From positions 558,001-622,000 of the forward strand of contig JAPWKE010000003.1 of assembly GCA_028283655.1 (NCBI GenBank): a stretch of 64,000 bases of DNA, given 5' to 3'. The translations under genes were made by a program, and so were the position numbers. Source of the stretch: Acidobacteriaceae bacterium. GTDB taxonomy: Bacteria; Acidobacteriota; Terriglobia; Terriglobales; Acidobacteriaceae. Below are positions 1-7,910 of this stretch, piece by piece. The notes beneath the pieces are model-generated. The model worked only from the letters and a program-made list of their open reading frames with translations, did not search any database and was not told the origin of the DNA. The stretch's first letter is position 1, and each line of letters begins with the position of its first letter.

Positions 1-1040
1 AAGAGCTTGCTCTCGTCGAGGCGCAGGGTTTGCGGGTTCGTCGGCGAGCCCTTGACTCCACTCTCGATGAGGACCCCGTTCGAGATCATCGATTCAAGCG
101 TCTTGATCTTCTTCTGGTTCTGCCCCTTTACAGCCGCCAAGACATCTGCACGAAGATCGGTAAGGTTGGGCTGAGAACGCATGTGTTCGACTATGCGATC
201 GATCATCCCTGTATGGTTCTTGCGTACGACGTTCGCCTTCATCTGTTCGCGGCGCTCGTCGAGAGTGTCGCCGAGACTATAGCTGGTCACAACGTCTACG
301 CCCTCGTACTCTTCGACATCGGAGAGCAGCAGCGTAGAAGACAACGACCTGCCGATGCGAGTTTCGGCCGCGATGTACCGGTCGCCGTCATCCTTATGGA
401 GGACGATGTTGCAGTCGGTCTGACCACGCAGTGCGGTGCTTCCGAGGATGCCTTCGTGCACGTCGTCGGTCTTCGTCTTCTTCGTGTGCGCCGTCGCCTG
501 GACGTGTACGTGCGGGAACCTCTCGCGCAGCAGCTGGGTGATATTCTGCGTTGCCTTGATCGTCTCCATGTACTCGTTCACATCACGGATGTGCGTGAAC
601 TTCGGGAGAGTGTCGATGATGACGAGCCCCACGTCGGGCAGGCCACTAAGCAAATCGCCAAGGCATGCGACATTGTCTTCGACGTTGCTGTACACCTGAT
701 TCACAACGTGGATGCGCGCATCGTTCGCGCCGTCCCAGCCAAGTGCCGACAGGCAATTGTCAACATGCTGCGGGGCATCCTCAAGATTGATGAGGACGAC
801 CTCCGACTGTTTCGTAGCGCGGCCGAGGAAGGGCAATCCACGGCTGACGGCGACCGCCTCGTAGCGGGTGAGCTGGCTCTTGCCCATCTTGGGCGGACCA
901 GCAAGGACGGAGAAGCCTCCCTCAACGAGAAGGCCATCAATGATGAACGGAATGGGCGTGGGCTTGCCGTTCGTGAAAGTGGAATAGGGTTGTACCACGT
1001 TGAACTTCAACGGGGCGTCAGTTTCTTTCTGCCTATGCAT
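1..1040 (-). CDS. RepA-like AAA ATPase (partial, runs off left edge)
   Basis: Reading the minus strand from the ATG at 1040 gives an open frame of about 346 codons with no stop before the window edge, so the 3' end is missing. The protein has a Walker A motif GPPKMGKS (about residues 48-55), an acidic strand LINLEDA after it, and a Walker B strand LVIID (about 139-143), the order seen in the RepA/AAA_25 ATPases related to hexameric DnaB-type helicases of plasmids, phages and integrative elements. The C-terminal part resembles a small helix-turn-helix region. An in-frame TAG lies ten codons upstream of the ATG, which fixes the start. The product probably acts in replication or maintenance of a mobile element. 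A 440-codon frame on the opposite strand is its shadow. The family call is good; the exact role is inferred. Confidence 0.8.
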   Translation of the reverse strand, partial: MHRQKETDAPLKFNVVQPYSTFTNGKPTPIPFIIDGLLVEGGFSVLAGPPKMGKSQLTRYEAVAVSRGLPFLGRATKQSEVVLINLEDAPQHVDNCLSALGWDGANDARIHVVNQVYSNVEDNVACLGDLLSGLPDVGLVIIDTLPKFTHIRDVNEYMETIKATQNITQLLRERFPHVHVQATAHTKKTKTDDVHEGILGSTALRGQTDCNIVLHKDDGDRYIAAETRIGRSLSSTLLLSDVEEYEGVDVVTSYSLGDTLDERREQMKANVVRKNHTGMIDRIVEHMRSQPNLTDLRADVLAAVKGQNQKKIKTLESMISNGVLIESGVKGSPTNPQTLRLDESKL

Positions 1041-1553
1041 GTCATCTTTCTGGCGGGCGTCTGTCTTCTAGACGTTCCCGACCGTGAGCACCTACTGGGT
1101 CCGATCGCAGGTGTAGGCACACGCAAGTCCACTGCCGCTGTTGCCGGAACGCAGGAGTGCGAAAGCATCCATGCAAAGGAACGCGGAAGGAAGAACGAAG
1201 GAGTGCATGTGCAGAAAGAGAGAGAGGTTCCTTCTCTTTCTTTTTTTTATGAATGCGGTCGTTCTTCCTTCCGCGTTCCTTTGCACGAGGCAGTGGAAGC
1301 GCAGGGAGGCAAACCCCGGATAGAGACCCACGGGGCGGAACGACTAGGATGATTGTCTAAGTGGGACTAAAGCGTGGTCAGCGAGGAAGACTGACTCAAA
1401 TCCGCAATCCACTATTACAGAATACAACCAGTGTCAATGATTTATTGCGTATTTCCTGTGTGAAAGCTGTGGATGGGTATCCCAGCTGGTGAGCTAAATG
1501 GCTGTCGTTATTGAGGAAGCTATCAATTGCCAAAAACTTGCCAGAAAGTGAAA
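1041..1553. other. Non-coding stretch with inverted repeat
   Basis: No convincing gene lies between the RepA-like ATPase and the XRE regulator. The stretch is dominated by a purine-rich inverted repeat (listed separately). Past it, from about 1290 to 1553, I see only AT-richer unassigned sequence in which neither strand has a plausible coding frame. Confidence 0.5.
1172..1285. repeat. 27-bp perfect inverted repeat with nested hairpin
   Basis: Positions 1172-1198 and 1259-1285 are exact reverse complements over 27 bases, separated by 60 bases. The left arm is purine-rich and the right arm pyrimidine-rich. Inside the spacer is a second inverted repeat, AGAAAGAGA at 1213-1221 and TCTCTTTCT at 1233-1241, followed by a run of eight T at 1241-1248, which reads as a terminator on the plus strand. 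No transposase or obvious target duplication accompanies it. It could be a miniature mobile element, a replication or protein-binding structure of the element that carries the RepA-like ATPase, or a small structured RNA. Confidence 0.8.
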
Positions 1554-1787
1554 CTAACCGAGAATATCTGGATCCCTGATGCCGGTCATCAGTTCTGAAA
1601 TCTTGATTTCAAAGGCCTCGGCAATCTTTGCAATCGTCTTCAAGCCAGCTTCCCTCGTACCGCGTTCGAGGTCGGACAGATGCACCTCATGGACTTTCGA
1701 GTGCTGGGCCAGATCGACTTGCCGCCACCCTCGCTTTTTCCGCAGCTCACGAATGCGGTCTCCAAGCTGCTCACAGACGTCCGCCAT
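1554..1787 (-). CDS. Small XRE-family DNA-binding regulator
   Basis: This 77-residue protein is almost entirely a Cro/C1-type helix-turn-helix. Helices begin at about residue 7 (LGDRIRELRKKRGW) and the turn and recognition helix cover about residues 21-42 (QVDLAQHSKVHEVHLSDLERG). It ends with the usual hydrophobic helix EAFEIKISELM. The pattern is that of stand-alone repressors of phages and integrative elements. It is divergent from the secreted protein gene at 1828, and only 40 bp separate the two starts, so the promoters must overlap and the regulator may control both. No strong ribosome binding site is visible. Its target is unknown. Confidence 0.85.
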   Translation of the reverse strand: MADVCEQLGDRIRELRKKRGWRQVDLAQHSKVHEVHLSDLERGTREAGLKTIAKIAEAFEIKISELMTGIRDPDILG

Positions 1788-1827
1788 GCGTCTAGCTTGT
1801 GCTCGTCACATGCAGTAGATTTAGTGG

Positions 1828-2457
1828 ATGCACTCTCTGAGAAGATTTCTTGCAGCTAGATTCATCTGCCTCGCTATGCCGCTGTGCCTGCTCGTCCCGC
1901 AAGCAAAAGCGCAGACCTTAGCCGACTACCTCAAGCGTATGACCTTCGTCATCGCCCCGTTCGGCCAGGTGACAGGCACAGACTGCCGCAGAGTGCAGTT
2001 CGAGCGTTCGGGTCCGTGGCAGAACCTCGCGATCCCTGACGGCGTTGATGAGCGCAATCACGACTACACGTGGAGCATCGTGCGCTCAGACCTGCTGCGT
2101 GTGACGCTTGACCTCACGACTCTCGACGAAGACAAGGTGACAGCCCAGAACTTCTTCGACCTTGATGACATCAAGAGGAGCAGGGAGCGGGGAACGACTC
2201 CCCAGGCGAACGCGGCGACCGTAGTGTTCACCACTGCCCGACCCGTCCCTGCTGAGATTGTCGATCTCGCCAAAGTCGCGAGCTTCACCAATGCGGCTGG
2301 TGTGCCCGAGAGCGAACTCGGTGTCTCTACGGAGGAGCGGCGCTATGTGCTGCTCGTGTTCACCCACAAAGAGCAAGCTGACATGTTCGCCAATACTCTG
2401 AAGAAAGCTATCGTCGCTTGCAAAGCCATTTCAGCACAGGGAGGACGGCAGCCATAG
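1828..2457 (+). CDS. Exported protein of unknown function
   Basis: The 209-residue product starts with a classical signal peptide: basic residues RR at 5-6, a hydrophobic core about 12-24, and a probable cleavage after AKA near residue 28. The mature part has no motif I recognise. It alternates charged and hydrophobic segments and contains one Cys near residue 53 (TGTDCRR) and one near the C-terminus (VACKAI), which could form a disulfide in the periplasm. It lies divergent from the small XRE regulator and is followed by two other unknown genes on the same strand. It belongs to the mobile-element-like section, and I cannot assign a function. Confidence 0.65.
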   Translation: MHSLRRFLAARFICLAMPLCLLVPQAKAQTLADYLKRMTFVIAPFGQVTGTDCRRVQFERSGPWQNLAIPDGVDERNHDYTWSIVRSDLLRVTLDLTTLDEDKVTAQNFFDLDDIKRSRERGTTPQANAATVVFTTARPVPAEIVDLAKVASFTNAAGVPESELGVSTEERRYVLLVFTHKEQADMFANTLKKAIVACKAISAQGGRQP

Positions 2458-2563
2458 CTGATCGAACTTGCCACGGCACCACCGGTATACCGTCCTCAAC
2501 CCACGCACGAATGACGAGCGTGTGATGACACAGGCTGCTCACGACAAACGGCAGTAACCACTC

Positions 2564-2842
2564 ATGGAGGCTATCTTGACATCTGCTACACCACCTACCG
2601 CACGAAAGCTCACGCGCCGCGAAAAGGCGGAGGCCGCGCGTAAACCTCTTGACATCGAAGAATATGCCAATGCCTCAGCGATGGGAGGTATAAAGGAAGC
2701 TATCGAGTTCTTCACCGCGCCGGACTGCATGGAGGAGATCCGGAAGTGGGGAGAAGAGAACAGCCTCAATTCCAAAAAGAATGTAGAAGCTCGGCTTCGG
2801 CTGCGCGAAGAGGCCATCCGGCGGCGGGCCAAAACTGAATAG
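2564..2842 (+). CDS. Small hypothetical protein
   Basis: This 92-residue protein is charged and mostly helical in composition, ending in a basic helix (EARLRLREEAIRRRAKTE). I recognise no domain. The ATG at 2564 has only a weak upstream purine signal. A GGAGG at 2566-2570 sits just before an in-frame TTG at 2576, so translation could begin four codons later. It lies between the exported protein and the amber-interrupted gene, all on the same strand, and may belong to a mobile-element operon ending with the XRE-ImmA/IrrE gene. Confidence 0.5.
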   Translation: MEAILTSATPPTARKLTRREKAEAARKPLDIEEYANASAMGGIKEAIEFFTAPDCMEEIRKWGEENSLNSKKNVEARLRLREEAIRRRAKTE

Positions 2843-2928
2843 CAATGCTCTGTATTTCACAAATCACCTTGCTTTGCGAAATATTATGGGCATAGAATCC
2901 TCCTTAGCGAAATGCCGTGGAGGCTTCG

Positions 2929-3447
2929 ATGGATCAACCGGTACGAGAAACAATCCCCGAACTGCTGCGCCGCAACGTATCGCGAGAGCTTATTCTCGCT
3001 GTAGAAGAAGCTCTTCTCGTAGGCGCTGAGCGCGCATTTGCTGCCGCTAGAGGTATGGCACAAGGGCATCTTGCTCACGTCGTTGGCACCATGCGCCATT
3101 ACCACATGAATGAGGCGTTCCATCAGGCTCTGGCGGTGAACGGCGCAAATCCAAGCCCGATTCGCGGTAGCAATATCGTGACCGGCACCGCAGGCCTGTT
3201 CACTGTAGGCCGCTTCAATGCGAAGGACAAGCTCTGGAACAACGCTCGGCGCAGCCAAATCCGCAAGCAGCTTTCACTGGCGAACGCAAACATCGTTCCG
3301 CTGGTTCAGACCGATCTGTTCGGCGAGTACACCCCTCCGGCTGAAGGTGTCTTCTTCTTCGTAACCTGCTTCGCAAACTCGCTACGTATACAGCCGGAAG
3401 CACCCATCAGCATCCAGATTGCGGTTCCCGACCCAGCGATGCGGTAG
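2929..3447 (+). CDS. Unknown protein paired with XRE-ImmA/IrrE gene (amber-interrupted)
   Basis: A GGAGG at 2919-2923 is five bases before the ATG at 2929, which I prefer to the GTG at 2917. The frame gives 172 residues and then hits TAG at 3445-3447. It has no domain I can name. Its N-terminal half looks helical (ELILAVEEALLVGAERAFAAA), and it has a His-rich stretch near residue 60 (MRHYHMNEAFH) and conserved-looking segments NNARRSQIRK and VFFFVTCF. The same frame continues open past the TAG for 44 codons and stops in a TGA overlapping the ATG of the next gene (ATGA, 3579-3582). This suggests the ancestral gene was longer and translationally coupled to the XRE-ImmA protease. I infer a two-gene module, possibly of toxin-antitoxin or defence type; function is unknown. 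Confidence 0.65.
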   Translation: MDQPVRETIPELLRRNVSRELILAVEEALLVGAERAFAAARGMAQGHLAHVVGTMRHYHMNEAFHQALAVNGANPSPIRGSNIVTGTAGLFTVGRFNAKDKLWNNARRSQIRKQLSLANANIVPLVQTDLFGEYTPPAEGVFFFVTCFANSLRIQPEAPISIQIAVPDPAMR

Positions 3448-3582
3448 TGGCTTCACCGTGAATCGCTAGACACGTTCTTACAGGGTTACAACCAGACACC
3501 TTCCGTACAGGAGGACTTGGTTCGACCGCAGCTCCGCAAGGACATTCACAAGAAGATCGAAGCAGATGGAACGGGCCAATGA
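3448..3582 (+). pseudogene. In-frame continuation of the preceding gene after an amber stop
   Basis: After the TAG at 3445-3447 the frame reads on through 44 sense codons (starting WLHRESLDTFLQGYN) to TGA at 3580-3582. This TGA overlaps the ATG at 3579 of the XRE-ImmA gene in the classic ATGA arrangement of coupled genes. The 135-base gap otherwise has no function. I read it as the severed C-terminus of the upstream protein. Either a nonsense mutation truncated it, the TAG is read through or suppressed, or there is a sequencing error. Confidence 0.55.
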
Positions 3583-4790
3583 GTCGCAATGGAGTACAAG
3601 GTTTTCTCGCGGAAAGACTGGTGCAGATACTCGCTGCGCGGCGTCTCTCACAAGTGCAGTTGGCGGCCATGGTTGGTGTATCAACAGCAACCATAAGCAA
3701 ATGGAAGTCCGGATATCAGGCACCTGAACATGAGGCTCTTGAACGTCTGGCTTCTGTTGTCAATGTCTTGCCGGAATGGTTCACTCGCCCGTCGTCGCTA
3801 CAGCTCTCCGTTCCGCATTTCAGAAGCAACGCATCTGCTCACGATGCGGCTCGCGAGATGCTCGCAGCCCGTTTGAATTGGGCGCAGGACATCGCGATTG
3901 CACTGGCCGACTTTGTCGATTATCCCGTCGTAAATGTACCCCTTCGTCCTTATACAGATCCCGAGCAGATCACGAACGCCGATATTGAGCAGGCTGCGAG
4001 TGAGTGCCGGGAAGCGTGGCGCTTAGGCTCTTCCGTCATTCAGGATCTTGCGCTTGCAGCCGAAGGCGCAGGCATTATCTTGGTTCGGGAAGAGACCGGT
4101 ATAGCTCAGATTGAAGGCCTGTCTGCGTGGAGCGAAGCCTTAGCTCGACCGTTCGTACTACTTTCTTCTGACAAGGACAATGGATACCGTAGCCGCTTTG
4201 ATCTCGCACACGAGATAGGACACATCGTCTTGCATAGGCACATCAGCAGGCCCGACGAGCCACATCGCTACAAATTGCTGGAGCAGCAGGCACATAGTTT
4301 CGCGGGTGCCCTCCTGTTGCCAGGGGAGACTTTTGCCAGAGATGTGCGCGTACCACCGTCTCTCGATGACTTGCTGGTTCTGAAAAGAAGGTGGCGTGTT
4401 TCCGTCGGCGCAATGGTCATGCGTCTACATGCGCTTGGCTTGGTTGATGATGACCAGAAGCTCGCTCTATTCAAGAGGAGGTCAGCTCGCTGGGGGGCGA
4501 AATCGGAGCCTGGTGACAATGACCTGGCTCCAGAGCAACCGAGGCTGCTGCGCCGTACAATCGACCTTCTTGTAGATGAAAAGGTTATGCCATTAGAGGC
4601 TGTGCCTTACCACTTCGGTCTTTCGGCATTGGACGTAGAGATGATAGCCGGACTACCAAGAGGGTACTTCTCTGGGCGCTCCAACCTCGTGCACTTCTCG
4701 ACTCTGAAGGGAACCGTATCGACGACGGCTGCTTCTCCAAGCACGAGACACAGGACCGTACTTCCGTTCAAAGCGCAATCTTCACGATGA
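3579..4790 (+). CDS. XRE regulator fused to ImmA/IrrE metallopeptidase
   Basis: The 403-residue protein has an N-terminal Cro/C1 helix-turn-helix at about residues 12-68 (RRLSQVQLAAMVGVSTATIS) and a zinc metallopeptidase domain of the ImmA/IrrE family (Pfam Peptidase_M78). The domain carries HEIGH: His211, Glu212 and His215, followed by a downstream helix with QQAHSFAGALLLP. In known systems such as ImmA of ICEBs1 and IrrE/DdrO, these proteases cleave a cognate repressor. In this fused form the HTH part can itself act as antitoxin or regulator. The C-terminal 130 residues are less conserved. The start overlaps the TGA of the interrupted upstream frame. It converges with the arsC remnant, leaving 14 bp between stops. 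The protein may regulate the element or serve as one half of a defence pair. Confidence 0.88.
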   Translation: MSRNGVQGFLAERLVQILAARRLSQVQLAAMVGVSTATISKWKSGYQAPEHEALERLASVVNVLPEWFTRPSSLQLSVPHFRSNASAHDAAREMLAARLNWAQDIAIALADFVDYPVVNVPLRPYTDPEQITNADIEQAASECREAWRLGSSVIQDLALAAEGAGIILVREETGIAQIEGLSAWSEALARPFVLLSSDKDNGYRSRFDLAHEIGHIVLHRHISRPDEPHRYKLLEQQAHSFAGALLLPGETFARDVRVPPSLDDLLVLKRRWRVSVGAMVMRLHALGLVDDDQKLALFKRRSARWGAKSEPGDNDLAPEQPRLLRRTIDLLVDEKVMPLEAVPYHFGLSALDVEMIAGLPRGYFSGRSNLVHFSTLKGTVSTTAASPSTRHRTVLPFKAQSSR

Positions 4791-4804
4791 GTGCGATGCG
4801 TTAG

Positions 4805-5134
4805 TCATGAGCGTACGTAACGGCCGCCGACAAGCGCTCCGACTCGCTTTCGCACCTTAACTCGAATCCGCCTCACCTCTTCAATCGGCAGACCCTTAGA
4901 GTCTTGCAACGGCCAGTCATCGCGCCCCAGGCCGGGAACGAAGGGGCAAGCCTCGCCACAGCCCATAGTCACGAGCAGATTGGATTCCTGCGCGAGCTGA
5001 TCGGTGAGCTTCTGAGGGACAGCACGGCTTAGCTCGATATCGACTTCCTTCTTGACCTCGGCGACGACTGGATGGACCTGCGAGCCGGGGTTCGTACCGG
5101 CAGAGACCGACATCGCCTTCGTGAGGTCGGTCAT
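4805..5134 (-). pseudogene. arsC: 5'-truncated arsenate reductase (arsC) remnant
   Basis: The 109 codons encode the C-terminal three-quarters of a thioredoxin-coupled arsenate reductase of the low-molecular-weight phosphatase fold. They keep the conserved blocks FFNAM, SAGTNPGSQVHP, the redox pair in MGCGEACPF and the product-loop region RDDWPLQDSKGLP. Similarity continues upstream in frame to about 5176 (SAAAAFFNAM), but the expected P-loop, of the type CVHNAGRS with the nucleophilic Cys and the Arg, is replaced by HGDDCS. The Arg position reads Cys and the first Cys is gone. No start or complete N-terminus exists before the neighbouring glycosidase gene at 5222. It should be catalytically dead. 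Other ars genes are absent, so this is probably debris from a rearrangement at the boundary of the carbohydrate locus. Confidence 0.75.
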
Positions 5135-5221
5135 CGCATTGAAGAACGCAGCGGCCGCGCTGCAGTCATCACCGTGGCGTGGGGCCGTTCCTGGCCAGCG
5201 ATGTCCGCAGCACTGTGAAGC

Positions 5222-7849
5222 TCAGAACGCCTGGTGTAGATCGAACATCGAAAGTGTCCGCTCCAGCTTTTCTCTCGAGCTCGGAGTGTGTATCGCAATC
5301 GTCTTAGGTCTGCCAGGGAGAAGATCGAAGCTGTTGTCCGAGAGCTGAACATTTGCGTCACCGAAGGTTACCCAGACATTGCGGGCGAGCTTTGAGGACG
5401 AGAGGACGAGGGACAACTCCCCGTTCTTTTCTATCCAGCGATGAGTGATGACGGGCTCGGGGAGCTTCAGGTCCTTGACGTGCGTGAAGTAGACGTTGCG
5501 TTCAGAGACCACTTTGCCGTCGACGGAGAGCTCGACGGACACGAGTGTATTGTCGGCGGAGTGATGGTTGAGTAGGGCCGTCTCGTTCAAACGCGAGACC
5601 TCCTTCGCAGAGGCGGCGGGGATGGTGTAGGAGCGGGTCGTCGCGTTCTGCACGTTCCCGGCAAAGTCCATCACTGTCATTTTCAGAGAGGCCTCAATCG
5701 CGTGGTCGAGGTCATTCACAACGGATGTATCGAGGGAACCGTCGTGGAAATAGGGAACCACCTCGACGTCGGCATAGAAGCGCTTCGCATAGAACTGCAA
5801 CGCCTTCCACCGACCGAAATAGTCGATCGAGCTCCAGCTTGCAACGGGCCAGCAGTCGTTGAGCTGCCAGTAAAGCGAGCCCATCGTTCGGGGGCGCGAT
5901 GTGCGCAAGTGATCTGCGGCAACCTGGATCGCCTCAGCCTGCTGAACCTGACTCAAATAGACGAAGCTCGCAAAGTCTTTCGGCTTTGGATATTCGGCGT
6001 CCATGTACTTCTTGATCCGCTCATTGCCTCCGTCATTTTTCTGGTGCGCGAGCATTACCGGCGAGGTGAGCTGCATGTCCGCCGGTTGAGCGAATGCGCG
6101 AATCGTAGCCATCTCCGGGAAGCTCTGAAAGCCGTATTCGCTCATGAAGCGCGGCGTGATCTTGTTGTACTCAGAGATGGGAGCGTTCACACCCCAGACC
6201 TGCCAGTAGTGCATGTCGCCAGCGGTCTGAATATCTGGCAACTGATCGTAGGAGGAGTGCGGAGAACTCGGCGTGTAGGGGATGTCGGGCGTATGCGTGG
6301 CAACCACGGACTGCAAGACGTTGTCCATCACGAGCAGATAGTCCTGCCACACTTTGATCGCGGCATCCTTCTCCAGGTTCTTCCTGAAGTTGACGCGGTC
6401 GCCCCAGTGATACCAGCCTGTCTCTACTTCGTTGTTGCCGCACCAGAGCACGATAGAAGGATGATCGCGAAGTCGGTCCACTTGCTGCTCAGCTTCGCGC
6501 TGCACGTTCTCGCGGAAGCCCGGGACCTGATCGTCGCCGGGGATCTGGGCTCCTCCAAACATGAACTCCTGCCAGACCATGAGGCCGAGTTCATCGGCGA
6601 TGTCGTAGAAGTCGTCTGACTCGTAGTAGCCGCCTCCCCATTCGCGGACCATGTTCATGTGGGCGTCCACCGCAGACTGCAGGATCTGCCTATGCTGCGC
6701 CTCGGTGACACGCGGAGCGAAGCTATCGAAGGGAATCACGTCCGCCCCCTTGGCAAAGACCGGCTTGCCGTTGAGGACGAAGGTAAAAGACTCTCCGATC
6801 GCGTCAGGGGTGCGTTGCAGTTCGACATGGCGCAGGCCGGTTCGCGTCGTCGTGTGCACACTGAATCCTTTCCCTATGAGCGACGCGGTGAACTCATAGC
6901 GCGATGGTTTGCCGTAACCGACGGGGAACCAGAGTGCCGGGTGTGGGAGGTCGAAGGGCAGCTTCACCTGGTTCAAACCTGCCGTGAGGTGAACGGTACG
7001 ATGCAGTGTCGTTGTCGCCGCTCCGCTACCGCTGATGAGGTGTGCTACGACGGTCATCTCCGCCACTTCGTCGTGGTCAGCTATGGCCGCGAGGTCTGCC
7101 TCAAGAGCCGCATTGTCAGCGGTGATCTTGTTCTGAGCGATGTGCAGGCGCTCGATGCGGAGGTTGTCCCAGGTATCGAGATGAACGGCCTTCCAGATGC
7201 CCTCGTTCACGAAACGAGGACCCCAGTCCCAGCCGTAGCTGTATGGCGCCTTTCGCACGTAGGGGTCTGTGGCGATGCCTTCTTCGGAGATCGCCTGCAC
7301 TTGACCTACGGTCGGAATCTTCACCGCCATCGCCTTCACCTTGGGCATCATCTCGGTGATCGCGGAGTGAAAGACAACGCGAAGTTCGTTCTTGCCTGTG
7401 CGCAGAGCGGGTGCGGCGTCGATGCGCCAGGCGCGGAACATATTGTTTGCCGACAAGAGCGGCTTGCCGTTCACGTAGACGTCTGCAAAGGTGTCCAACC
7501 CCTCGAAGACGAGTTCCTGATGCTTCCTGGAATGCTCGCTGGCCGACACCGTGAAGGTGGTGCGATACTCCCAGTCGCTAAGCCCAATCCATTGCAGTGA
7601 CTTTTCGTTGTCACGGAAAAAGGGGTCTTGGATGAGACCGGCGTGCAGCAGGTCGAGTGTCACGACACCGGGCACTGTCGCGGGATGCCACGCTTGCGTC
7701 TCCTGGTGTCCCGCTGCGTTGAGGGAACGTACTTCCCACCCAGCGTTCAGTGCGCGGCTATGCAGGTCCGTAGGTTGCACAGACTGAGCTGCGGCAGTAA
7801 CAGTGAGGAATAGGATTCCGACACCAGCGAGGATCGATCTAAGCGGCAT
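5222..7849 (-). CDS. Exported beta-mannosidase, GH2
   Basis: The 875-residue protein has a signal peptide (hydrophobic 5-20, cleavage near AAAQS) followed by the GH2 layout: sugar-binding jelly roll (about 30-200), Ig-like domain (about 205-310), (beta/alpha)8 barrel (about 320-650) and C-terminal beta domains. Mannosidase-type motifs are clear: MVREWGGGYYESDDFYD, WCGNNEVETGW with the proposed acid/base Glu474, and MSEYGFQSFPE with the proposed nucleophile Glu571. It removes terminal beta-mannosyl units from manno-oligosaccharides, probably in the periplasm. It lies 61 bp downstream of regulator A on the same strand, so the two are probably co-transcribed. It supplies the mannan-degrading side of the locus whose main operon is divergent. 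Confidence 0.93.
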   Translation of the reverse strand: MPLRSILAGVGILFLTVTAAAQSVQPTDLHSRALNAGWEVRSLNAAGHQETQAWHPATVPGVVTLDLLHAGLIQDPFFRDNEKSLQWIGLSDWEYRTTFTVSASEHSRKHQELVFEGLDTFADVYVNGKPLLSANNMFRAWRIDAAPALRTGKNELRVVFHSAITEMMPKVKAMAVKIPTVGQVQAISEEGIATDPYVRKAPYSYGWDWGPRFVNEGIWKAVHLDTWDNLRIERLHIAQNKITADNAALEADLAAIADHDEVAEMTVVAHLISGSGAATTTLHRTVHLTAGLNQVKLPFDLPHPALWFPVGYGKPSRYEFTASLIGKGFSVHTTTRTGLRHVELQRTPDAIGESFTFVLNGKPVFAKGADVIPFDSFAPRVTEAQHRQILQSAVDAHMNMVREWGGGYYESDDFYDIADELGLMVWQEFMFGGAQIPGDDQVPGFRENVQREAEQQVDRLRDHPSIVLWCGNNEVETGWYHWGDRVNFRKNLEKDAAIKVWQDYLLVMDNVLQSVVATHTPDIPYTPSSPHSSYDQLPDIQTAGDMHYWQVWGVNAPISEYNKITPRFMSEYGFQSFPEMATIRAFAQPADMQLTSPVMLAHQKNDGGNERIKKYMDAEYPKPKDFASFVYLSQVQQAEAIQVAADHLRTSRPRTMGSLYWQLNDCWPVASWSSIDYFGRWKALQFYAKRFYADVEVVPYFHDGSLDTSVVNDLDHAIEASLKMTVMDFAGNVQNATTRSYTIPAASAKEVSRLNETALLNHHSADNTLVSVELSVDGKVVSERNVYFTHVKDLKLPEPVITHRWIEKNGELSLVLSSSKLARNVWVTFGDANVQLSDNSFDLLPGRPKTIAIHTPSSREKLERTLSMFDLHQAF

Positions 7850-7910
7850 GACGTGATACTACGGCGAAAAAGAGAGCCGAGGGCGTCAAGATGCGATTGG
7901 ATCGAGGAGA

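Noticed and set aside
30-1352. 440-codon plus-strand open frame
   Set aside because: It is antisense to the RepA-like ATPase, has no recognisable motif, and runs into the inverted repeat region.
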